From Paracoccaceae bacterium (GTDB lineage: Bacteria; Pseudomonadota; Alphaproteobacteria; Rhodobacterales; Rhodobacteraceae): a stretch of 5,527 nt of DNA. A program made the position numbers and the translations under genes. Location: assembly GCA_019090405.1 (NCBI GenBank), contig JAHRVZ010000144.1, forward strand, positions 1 to 5,527, read 5' to 3'. Within the stretch, counting starts at the first letter, position 1. Every line of letters begins with the position of its first letter. Below are positions 1-5,527 of this stretch, in pieces. The notes beneath the pieces are model-generated. The model worked only from the letters and a program-made list of their open reading frames with translations, had not been told where the DNA came from and made no database searches.

Positions 1-1148
1 CCCACAAACACGAAGGCCATCACCAATGTGATGAAAAAGATCACCGGAATGAAATACCATTGATAGTTCAAAAGCACGTCGGCCTTGGTCACGTTCTGCA
101 ACATAACGCCAAGCGAGTTTACCGGGTCTTTCAAACCCAGACCAATAAACGAAAGCGCGGTTTCCGACAGCACCATATAAGGAAACGAAATCACCAGATC
201 GACGATGATATAGCTGGTAAAGCTGGGCAGCAGGTGTTTGCGAATGATATGTTTTGCAGACGCCCCGCAAAGCTGTGCCGCCAGTACATATTCCTGATTA
301 CGTTCAGTCAGCAGGTGGGTTCGGATGCGGCGCGCAAGGGTCGGCCAGCCAATCAGACCCAACACCATCGAGATGAAAAAGAAACGCGCCTCGGCACTCC
401 AAGTGTCGGGAATAAAGGCGGCCAGCGCCATGAACAGCGGAATACTGGGGATCGTTCGAACGGTATCCGTGATCATTTGCAGAACCGAGTCGATCCAGCC
501 GCCGTAGTATCCGGCGACACCACCAATTGCCAAAGCCATGACAAAGGCAATGAACACGCCAATTGTACCAACGGCCATCGAGGTGTTGATTGCCGTCAGC
601 GTGCGCGAATAGATGTCTTTGCCGGTCGAGTCGGTGCCAAAGATGTGGATCTTGCCCTTATCAACACCAAACAGATGGGTATCAAAGGTGAACCCCGGAA
701 TGGTAAAGTCCAGACCCGCACCCGGCAGGTTAATGTTATACCTAAAGTAGGTGTACTCTGACCCTTTCACAAAAAACTCGACATAGCGGCGGTCTTCTAA
801 TCCGGTTTTAACCTCGGTCACCCAACGAAAATTGGTCTTGATCGACCGGGTTCGTTCGCTGGTGTAAATGAACGGCCGCCAGGAACAGCCGTTGTCATCA
901 CAAAATTTGGGGATTTCCGGCGCGCCGTTCAGATAGTCTTTGTCACGTCCGGCGATTGTTGGGTCATATGGCGTCAGGAATGGCGCAAATATGCCGGACA
1001 GGATCAGAATGATAAGCACCCAGGCGCCGACCATTGCTGCCTTTTGTTTCTTGAACCGGGTCCAGATCAACTGCCCTTGCGAGGCGGTAAAATACGCCTC
1101 TTTCAGCTTTTGTTCGTCCAGTGCGGCCTGATTTGTGGTGTCCGTCAT
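1..1148 (-). CDS. ABC transporter inner-membrane permease, DppC/OppC type (3' end cut by window edge)
   Basis: This is one half of the membrane channel of a binding-protein-dependent ABC importer. The frame opens at ATG 1148-1146 and stays open to base 1, giving 383 visible residues (the last inferred from two bases). Probably only a short C-terminal tail is missing, as OppC-type proteins with this insert are about 380-400 long. A cytoplasmic N-tail (1-37) precedes TM1 (about 38-57). A long periplasmic segment (58-169) follows, then the family motif FGTDSTGKDIYSR (170-182), and further membrane segments near 192-215, 228-247, 255-272, 312-337 and 365 onward. The ATPase-coupling EAA loop is clear: EYVLAAQLCGAS at 286-297, with Gly295 and the later LLP (306-308). 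Start choice: AGGGTGA (1160-1154) lies five bases upstream and overlaps the stop of the preceding permease gene, which indicates translational coupling. The segment between TM1 and the GTD motif is much longer than in E. coli OppC. Family certain; substrate unknown. Confidence 0.95.
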   Translation of the reverse strand, partial: MTDTTNQAALDEQKLKEAYFTASQGQLIWTRFKKQKAAMVGAWVLIILILSGIFAPFLTPYDPTIAGRDKDYLNGAPEIPKFCDDNGCSWRPFIYTSERTRSIKTNFRWVTEVKTGLEDRRYVEFFVKGSEYTYFRYNINLPGAGLDFTIPGFTFDTHLFGVDKGKIHIFGTDSTGKDIYSRTLTAINTSMAVGTIGVFIAFVMALAIGGVAGYYGGWIDSVLQMITDTVRTIPSIPLFMALAAFIPDTWSAEARFFFISMVLGLIGWPTLARRIRTHLLTERNQEYVLAAQLCGASAKHIIRKHLLPSFTSYIIVDLVISFPYMVLSETALSFIGLGLKDPVNSLGVMLQNVTKADVLLNYQWYFIPVIFFITLVMAFVFV

Positions 1149-1153
1149 ATCAA

Positions 1154-1160
1154 TCACCCT
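1154..1160 (-). promoter_or_regulatory. Ribosome binding site of the OppC-type permease, overlapping the upstream stop codon
   Basis: AGGGTGA on the minus strand, five bases before ATG 1148-1146. The TGA within it is the stop codon of the DppB-type permease, so ribosomes ending one gene are placed to start the next. This favours equal production of the two permease subunits. Confidence 0.6.
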
Positions 1161-2158
1161 ACAATGCTGCGACGAATGCGCGGATCAGTTATCGCCAGTA
1201 TAACATCGGTGATAAAATTGATCCCGACGATACTGGCGGTCAGCATGAATATGATCGCCCCGGCAAGCTGCTGGTCGTTGGACCGTGCCAGCGCCTCGAT
1301 CAGCAATGAACCGGCCTCGGTCAGGGTCAGGATCAGCGCCACGATGGGCAATTCGTTAAAGATACGGTTCAAATCAAACCCAAGTGAGTTGATGATCGGG
1401 GTAAGCGCATGCCGCGCCGGATAGCGCATCAGCAACCGCCGCCCCGACACGCCCCGCGCCTCGGCTGCGGTGACGTATAGTTTGCCAACCTCATCCGACA
1501 TCAGGGCGCGCACGGTCTGAATGGCAAAGGCTGTGGCAGACCAGCCAAGAATAAAGATCGGCAACCAGGCGTGGCCCAGAAAGTCTTTGAACCGGGGCCA
1601 CGACCAGGCGGCATCTCGGTATTCCTTGGAAAACAGCCCGGTCAGGCTGTCCCCCCACATCACCGTTGAAAACAGCATAATCATCAGCGCCAGCAGGAAA
1701 TTTGGCAGCGCCAACCCCAGATAGCTGATGAACCGAAGCGAATTGTTCAGATATGGGTTGCGCGAAGTAGCGGCGATAATTCCAACCGGAATGGCAATGG
1801 CATAGGCCAGAACCAACGCTGACAGACACAAAAACAGGCTTAGCCAGAATTTTTGGCCCAGCAACTGGCTGATGTTCAGACGCAGGATGCAACTGTCACC
1901 AAATTCACCCTGAAAGGCGTGAATGATCCATGATCCCCAGCGTTGAATATATGGTTTATCCAGTCCAAGACGCACGCGTTCAATTTGAATATCAGCCTGT
2001 GTAATCACCGAGCCCTGAGAATTCTTGAACGCAACATACCGTTCGGCGCAATCGCCGGGGACCATTTCCATCAATGAAAAGACGATGAAGGACACCAGAA
2101 TCAAAGTCAGAACGGCAAGTGATGCCCGTATCGCGACGAACCTTGAGAACTGAAGCAT
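1154..2158 (-). CDS. ABC transporter inner-membrane permease, DppB/OppB type
   Basis: A complete 334-residue permease that would pair with the OppC-type subunit encoded next to it. TM1 is at about 12-32 and is followed by the motif MVPGD (32-36). A periplasmic loop runs to about 101 and contains the family-typical RLGLDKP (63-69) and GEFGDS (84-89). Further membrane segments lie near 102-130, 143-166, 196-216, 262-285 and 299-323. The cytoplasmic EAA-like coupling loop is YVTAAEARGVSGRRLLMRY (228-246), leading into ALTPIINSLG (251-260). The C-terminus has the usual DPRIR (325-329). Length matches the DppB family (310-340). The ATG at 2158 puts TM1 at the expected place. Its Shine-Dalgarno is weak, a GGGGG run around 2168-2172 about ten bases upstream, so translation may be lower than for the binding protein. 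Cys37 and Cys90 both fall in the periplasmic loop. Family certain; the transported solute is not deducible. Confidence 0.96.
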   Translation of the reverse strand: MLQFSRFVAIRASLAVLTLILVSFIVFSLMEMVPGDCAERYVAFKNSQGSVITQADIQIERVRLGLDKPYIQRWGSWIIHAFQGEFGDSCILRLNISQLLGQKFWLSLFLCLSALVLAYAIAIPVGIIAATSRNPYLNNSLRFISYLGLALPNFLLALMIMLFSTVMWGDSLTGLFSKEYRDAAWSWPRFKDFLGHAWLPIFILGWSATAFAIQTVRALMSDEVGKLYVTAAEARGVSGRRLLMRYPARHALTPIINSLGFDLNRIFNELPIVALILTLTEAGSLLIEALARSNDQQLAGAIIFMLTASIVGINFITDVILAITDPRIRRSIVG

Positions 2159-2213
2159 GATATGGCGCCCCCGCAGTATTGGCTGGGTCGTTTTGACCCT
2201 TATTAGCTATTGA

Positions 2214-2241
2214 ATCGCGGGCGACATTTGCCGCCCGCGAT
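2214..2241 (-). repeat. GC-rich inverted repeat (hairpin) between binding-protein and permease genes
   Basis: Perfect 10-bp arms ATCGCGGGCG (2214-2223) and CGCCCGCGAT (2232-2241) with an 8-base loop. It starts 19 bases after the binding-protein stop codon and lies 55 bases before the permease start. In minus-strand RNA the hairpin is followed by UUCAAUAGC rather than a run of U, so a full intrinsic terminator is unlikely. Known binding-protein operons often carry such intercistronic hairpins, which protect the upstream message from 3' exonucleases or cause partial termination and so give excess binding protein over permease. That role here is inferred from position and sequence. Confidence 0.75.
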
Positions 2242-2260
2242 CAGTATCAGAGTGCTCTGA

Positions 2261-4303
2261 TTATTCTTCCAGATACCACTGGGTCGGGCGGTAAGGATAA
2301 GCCCGGTAGTACGCATAGGACCATGTCTGGAACTCAGCAAAGTTCTTAAGGTTGTTGCTGTGATAGATCGGCGCAACCGCCTTGACCGTCCCAACAAACA
2401 TCAGGTTGTCGGTAACCAGATCAACCAATTCTTTACCAAGCTGGTTGGATTCGTCTGACCCGACAATGGCCGCCTGGAACTCGTCGATCTTGCCCTTCAT
2501 GTCGTAAACCCACTGCGGAGGTTTAACACCAGAAGCTCCGTCGGTATCGACATATTCGCCCCACAACATACCGGATGTGTGGTTGAAATAGTTGTCAAAC
2601 GGTGGCTGGAACAGTTCCGAAATACCAAGGATAACCGCCAAAGGCTGGCTTTTGGCATAGTACGTCACATCAAGTTGGTTGGACGATGCGGCCGAGCGGT
2701 ATTCGTCGGTCGTGATTTCTTTCACGGTATTGTCAATTCCAACGTCACGCCAGTTCTGACCCACAAGCTCGACCAGTTTAACCGATCCGCCTTGCGCAGT
2801 AACCTGCATGTCCAGCACCAGCTTTTCGCCATTTGGCAATTCGCGCATGCCATCGCCATCTTTGTCAACGACGCCGATTTCGTCCAGCAAGGATTTGGCC
2901 AATTCAGGATCGAACTGAGTATATGACTGCTCAGTCTCTTCGCTGACAAAACCAGGTGTCGGCGAGAACGCGATGTATTGCTGAGGTGCCCCAAGTCCAA
3001 AGAACACAACTTCGTTGATTTCATCGCGGTTCATTGCAACCGACATGGCCTGACGGAAACGCAGATCCCCAAACACTTCACGTTTAGCCGGATTTTCCGA
3101 CGTCACATTGAACGAGAACGTATCAAGCGCGATCTGTGGTTTCAGATCAACGGTAAAGTTACCCTTTTCCTGATTTTCCAACAGCAAAGGCGCATAGTCC
3201 AGGCTGAGCGACTGAGACTTGTAATCAACTTCTGAGTTGACCAGTTTCAGCAAGCGAACTTCGCTGTCACCGACAAACAATTCATCCTGTTCGTTGATGT
3301 AAGGCAACTGGTTGCCAGCGGTATCAATCTGAAAGAAATACGGATTGGCGACCAAATGGCGACCTTCGGTGGTTTCAGCCGTGATAATGTGGCTTTCCAG
3401 AGTAGGAACCGTGTCCGCAGGCAGGCCAGCGACCAGATCGGGGTGGGCTAACATAGGTGTCGGCGTGTCCATCCAGTCCGAGTTGCCATAATAGCCTTTG
3501 ATTGCAGCATACCCGTTTTCAAAACCCATCGCCTGCGCATGTGCGTCGGCATCTGGGTTAATGGCCGGGTGGAACTGTCCCAGGAAATGCTTGGGCTGGA
3601 AGCCCTGTGCATAATGGTTGGCAAAATGTGACAACAGACCGGGTTTGGGCGATGGCAGGTTGAACTGAACGGTTGTTGCGTCAACAGCAACAACATCCAT
3701 CACTTCGCCACCTACAAGAACATAGTCTTTTGGCTTTTCACGTACATTCGTGTCGGTCGCCAGATTGTCATACCAGAATTTGACGTCTTCTGCGGTGAAC
3801 GGCGCGCCGTCAGACCATTTGTGGCCCGCACGCAGATGGAACGTCAGTTGGGTGAAATCGTCGTTCCATTCCCAGCTTTTGGCAATATTCGGAACAATCG
3901 TTGTCAGATCATCCGCATAGCGCACCAGATTAACGTGACGTGTGGACATAAAGTCGGATGTGCCAGCTTCGGTCGCGTTGGACAAAGCATCCAGCGTGCC
4001 GCCATAGACACCTACGGAATTATACGGTGCGACAACCAGTGGCTCAGACGGCAAACGGTCAGCCAACGCCGGCAGGTCGCCATTACCACGAATTCGGCCG
4101 TTCAGATCGCCAATCGCAGGGTTTGCTGCAAATTCAACGGTGCAATCACCCAACGACTGAAATTCGGCAAGTTCGTATTGCTGCGGGAATGCGCCTGCGG
4201 CGACCCCCATCGAGTCTTCAACGGTTACGCTTGGGCAAACACCGGCAGACACTGCCCCGCCCATCACAAATACCGCGACTCCTGATAACAGGATTTTTTT
4301 CAT
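2261..4303 (-). CDS. Periplasmic substrate-binding protein of a peptide/oligosaccharide ABC transporter (SBP_bac_5 family)
   Basis: 680 residues from ATG 4303-4301. A typical Sec signal peptide begins MKKILLSG, has a hydrophobic core, and probably is cleaved after AVSA (residue 20). No lipobox cysteine follows, so the mature protein should be soluble in the periplasm. An N-terminal extension of about 75 residues (21-98), with Cys23 and Cys54 as its only cysteines, precedes the family core starting at YGGTL (100-104). Family signatures are VRYADDL (127-133), the segment ending HLRAGHKWSDGAPFTAEDV (156-174), LRFRQAMSVAMNRDEI (414-429), SPTPGF (447-452) and an Asp-rich DKDGDG loop (480-485). The protein is longer than E. 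coli OppA or DppA (about 535-545) and close in size to rhizobial AgpA-type alpha-galactoside binding proteins. A longer frame reaches ATG 4372, but it would bury the signal peptide and ignore the strong ribosome site. Ligand unknown: oligopeptide or oligosaccharide are both possible. Confidence 0.96.
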   Translation of the reverse strand: MKKILLSGVAVFVMGGAVSAGVCPSVTVEDSMGVAAGAFPQQYELAEFQSLGDCTVEFAANPAIGDLNGRIRGNGDLPALADRLPSEPLVVAPYNSVGVYGGTLDALSNATEAGTSDFMSTRHVNLVRYADDLTTIVPNIAKSWEWNDDFTQLTFHLRAGHKWSDGAPFTAEDVKFWYDNLATDTNVREKPKDYVLVGGEVMDVVAVDATTVQFNLPSPKPGLLSHFANHYAQGFQPKHFLGQFHPAINPDADAHAQAMGFENGYAAIKGYYGNSDWMDTPTPMLAHPDLVAGLPADTVPTLESHIITAETTEGRHLVANPYFFQIDTAGNQLPYINEQDELFVGDSEVRLLKLVNSEVDYKSQSLSLDYAPLLLENQEKGNFTVDLKPQIALDTFSFNVTSENPAKREVFGDLRFRQAMSVAMNRDEINEVVFFGLGAPQQYIAFSPTPGFVSEETEQSYTQFDPELAKSLLDEIGVVDKDGDGMRELPNGEKLVLDMQVTAQGGSVKLVELVGQNWRDVGIDNTVKEITTDEYRSAASSNQLDVTYYAKSQPLAVILGISELFQPPFDNYFNHTSGMLWGEYVDTDGASGVKPPQWVYDMKGKIDEFQAAIVGSDESNQLGKELVDLVTDNLMFVGTVKAVAPIYHSNNLKNFAEFQTWSYAYYRAYPYRPTQWYLEE

Positions 4304-4310
4304 TATTTTT

Positions 4311-4318
4311 CCTCTCCC
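4311..4318 (-). promoter_or_regulatory. Strong ribosome binding site deciding the start of the binding protein
   Basis: GGGAGAGG on the minus strand, seven bases upstream of ATG 4303-4301. It settles the start at the signal-peptide methionine rather than the in-frame ATG 69 bases further upstream, at 4372. Confidence 0.85.
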
Positions 4319-4357
4319 TTGGTAAAATACATGAACGCTCAGTACCCAGAGATTGTA

Positions 4358-4377
4358 ACTGACTGGTGACACTGACT
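4358..4377. repeat. Short tandem direct repeat ACTGACT in the leader of the binding-protein gene
   Basis: ACTGACT occurs at 4358-4364 and again at 4371-4377, a 13-base period. It lies between the predicted transcription start (near 4408) and the ribosome site. A repeat downstream of the start would suit a repressor operator, but two 7-mers can arise by chance, so the functional reading is weak. Confidence 0.35.
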
Positions 4378-4414
4378 AACTTCGTTCAACTGAATTACTT
4401 CTTCCCATCCAAGA

Positions 4415-4443
4415 ACTATTGCTGCGTGACTCGATTCTGTCAA
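4415..4443 (-). promoter_or_regulatory. Predicted sigma70-type promoter for the transporter operon
   Basis: A consensus -35 box TTGACA (4443-4438) is followed after exactly 17 bases by AATAGT (4420-4415), which matches the -10 consensus at four of six positions. Transcription would start near 4408, giving a leader of about 105 bases before the binding-protein ATG. The weak -10 box, together with repeats upstream, fits an activated promoter. This is sequence-based prediction only. Confidence 0.55.
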
Positions 4444-4477
4444 ACGCCAGATTAAGCGGGTAGCTCAAAGTTCTTAC

Positions 4478-4510
4478 ATTGAATGGGATCTAGACAGATT
4501 GAATGAGGTC
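4478..4510. repeat. Imperfect 13-bp direct repeat upstream of the predicted promoter
   Basis: ATTGAATGGGATC (4478-4490) and ATTGAATGAGGTC (4498-4510) agree at 11 of 13 positions, with the first eight bases identical. Their 20-base period is close to two helical turns. The copies centre about 76 and 96 bases upstream of the predicted transcription start, a position where activator proteins often bind. No regulator gene is visible in the window. Confidence 0.45.
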
Positions 4511-4672
4511 CAAAGACCACCATTTTCGCGGTTCAAAACAAACGCAGAGCCAACGTCAAAGATACGTTCCCGCATCTGCAGGCTGACCATTCCACCCATA
4601 ATCTGCCAGATGATCCGCCAATTTTTGGCCAACCTAGCCGCCGCTGCCAAGTATCTGGATTTTGGACATAAT

Positions 4673-5527
4673 TCAGTCGTTCTTCATGTCATTGTGATCG
4701 CGCAATTCCAGATATAGCCCGGAATGGTCTTTTTCTGCACCGTTCAATTTGGCGCAAAACCGCGCGAACCGGTCGCGGATGTGCTGAGACACCGGCAAAG
4801 AAACCCCCAGCGTCGCGGATTCATCCAGCAGATTATCCAGATCCTTAAGCTGAAGCCTTGACGGCCCGCCCGGTTCAAAATTGCGCGTTGTCATGCGCAT
4901 GCCATGTTGTTGCAGGATGGTACTGTCGGCAAACCCACCCTTCAGCGCATCCCGGACAGCCGCCGGATCAGCACCGCCTTGTTCAAGCAACAGCATTGCC
5001 TCGGCCACTGCCCCGATGGTCACAGCCACAATCCCCTGATTGGCCAGTTTGGCCAACTGCCCCGACCCCGAAGGGCCAACACGCACCGCGCGACCCATTG
5101 GTTCAAAAACCACTTTGGCCTTTTCAAACACGCCGATGTCTCCGCCAACCATGATTGCCAATGTACCGGCTTGCGCACCTTTGGTCCCACCAGACACCGG
5201 TGCATCCAGATGCTGCACGCCATATGTTTCAAGATAATCGCGCTGGGCGCGGGCCTCTTTTGGTTTGACCGAACTCATCTCGATCCAGGTCGCGTTTTCA
5301 GCCAAAGCCTTGGTCACATCGTTGTCGGCAATGATACCCGCCGTCACCGAACCATCGCTAAGCATGGAAATCACAAAATCTGCGCCTTTGACGGCCAATT
5401 GCGGCGATGTACAGATGGTCACGCCAATGCCTGCCAGCGCCTCGGCTTTGGCAATACTGCGGTTCCAAAGGCGCAACCTATATCCGGCCCGCATCAGGTT
5501 CCGCGCCATTGGTCCGCCCATCAGCCC
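4673..5527 (-). CDS. NAD(P)-dependent beta-hydroxyacid dehydrogenase, GarR/GlxR-like (5' end cut by window edge)
   Basis: A member of the family that includes 3-hydroxyisobutyrate dehydrogenase and tartronate semialdehyde (2-hydroxy-3-oxopropionate) reductase. These cytoplasmic enzymes interconvert small beta-hydroxyacids and their semialdehydes using NAD(P). 284 residues are visible; the first two, GL, precede the methionine at 5521. That methionine sits inside the dinucleotide motif (family pattern GxGxMGxPMA), so the true start is some 8-10 residues beyond the right edge. Counting from that methionine: MGGPMARNL (1-9) is the remainder of the Rossmann motif; DAPVSGG (106-112) is the substrate-binding signature; GSGQLAKLANQ (152-162) holds the catalytic Lys158; GGFADS (195-200), QLKDLDN (224-230) and DHSGL (265-269) match the C-terminal helical domain. 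KLANQ instead of K-x-x-NN, and the DHSGL tail, favour the GarR/GlxR branch over classical MmsB. The exact substrate is not certain. It lies 369 bases upstream of the transporter operon on the same strand and is probably a separate unit. Confidence 0.93.
   Translation of the reverse strand, partial: GLMGGPMARNLMRAGYRLRLWNRSIAKAEALAGIGVTICTSPQLAVKGADFVISMLSDGSVTAGIIADNDVTKALAENATWIEMSSVKPKEARAQRDYLETYGVQHLDAPVSGGTKGAQAGTLAIMVGGDIGVFEKAKVVFEPMGRAVRVGPSGSGQLAKLANQGIVAVTIGAVAEAMLLLEQGGADPAAVRDALKGGFADSTILQQHGMRMTTRNFEPGGPSRLQLKDLDNLLDESATLGVSLPVSQHIRDRFARFCAKLNGAEKDHSGLYLELRDHNDMKND

Larger units (their letters stand above)
4304..4672. other. 369-base intergenic region between dehydrogenase and transporter genes
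   Basis: No protein gene can be supported here. Read on the minus strand it holds, in order: the sequence just after the dehydrogenase stop with no convincing terminator; a short open frame ending at 4474; a direct-repeat pair at 4478-4510; a sigma70-like promoter at 4415-4443; and a presumed leader of about 105 bases containing a second direct repeat and the ribosome site. Its length and content make it the likely control region of the transporter operon. Confidence 0.75.

Noticed and set aside
60..761. 233-residue plus-strand open frame
   Set aside because: It is antisense to the OppC-type permease, whose membrane segments and EAA loop are unmistakable. The frame's protein is rich in Arg, Gln and Asn with no recognisable domain.
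3821..4362. Plus-strand open frames of 134 and 154 residues
   Set aside because: Both are antisense to the binding-protein gene, have no family features, and overlap each other in different frames.
4304..4372. Longer N-terminus for the binding protein, starting at ATG 4372
   Set aside because: It would add 23 residues before the signal peptide, which begins MKKILL. The strong GGGAGAGG site sits seven bases before ATG 4303, and the predicted leader covers the extra stretch.
4617..4629. GCCAA-TTT-TTGGC hairpin as terminator of the dehydrogenase gene
   Set aside because: The stem is only five base pairs, the loop is three bases, and no U-run follows on the minus strand.
4499..4717. 72-residue plus-strand open frame in the intergenic region
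   Set aside because: It has no ribosome site, runs into the 3' end of the dehydrogenase on the opposite strand, and has no recognisable domain.
5519..5521. Methionine at 5521 as the start of the dehydrogenase
   Set aside because: It lies inside the Rossmann motif (GLMGGPMA). The frame is open to the window edge, so the real start is outside.
1..5527. CRISPR array, tRNA/rRNA, insertion sequence or phage genes
   Set aside because: No regularly spaced repeats, transposase or integrase motifs, or RNA-gene signatures were seen. Nearly all of the window is explained by four ordinary metabolic and transport genes.

Overview
The window carries four protein genes, all on the minus strand. In transcription order, right to left, they are: a nearly complete NAD(P)-dependent beta-hydroxyacid dehydrogenase (GarR/GlxR-like, cut by the right edge); a large periplasmic substrate-binding protein of the oligopeptide type (SBP_bac_5); a DppB/OppB-type permease; and a DppC/OppC-type permease cut by the left edge. 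Protein style (a large OppA-like binding protein with a matched permease pair), moderate GC and the codon pattern suggest a Gram-negative alphaproteobacterium, most likely of the Rhodobacteraceae/Roseobacter type. This assignment is inference from recognition, not from a marker gene.

Layout: 1-1148 holds the C-type permease, lacking only its last residues. 1154-2158 holds the B-type permease, five bases from the next start, so the two are translationally close. 2159-2260 is a 102-base spacer containing a perfect 10-bp GC-rich inverted repeat. 2261-4303 is the binding protein, with a clear signal peptide and a strong Shine-Dalgarno site. 4304-4672 is a 369-base gap. It contains a good sigma70-like promoter for the transporter, two sets of direct repeats that could be regulator sites, and a short open frame of doubtful status. 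4673-5527 is the dehydrogenase.

The binding protein captures a solute in the periplasm and delivers it to the permease heterodimer. The one or two ATPase subunits that must power it are not in the window and are expected just beyond the left edge. The substrate cannot be named. OppA-like proteins of about 680 residues with such permeases include peptide transporters and oligosaccharide transporters such as the rhizobial alpha-galactoside system. The neighbouring dehydrogenase acts on small beta-hydroxyacids or their semialdehydes, and whether it belongs to the same pathway is unproven.

I found no convincing previously undescribed system. The points most worth a second look are the paired cysteines on the exported parts of all three transporter proteins, the 20-bp-spaced repeat upstream of the promoter, and the hairpin between the binding-protein and permease genes.
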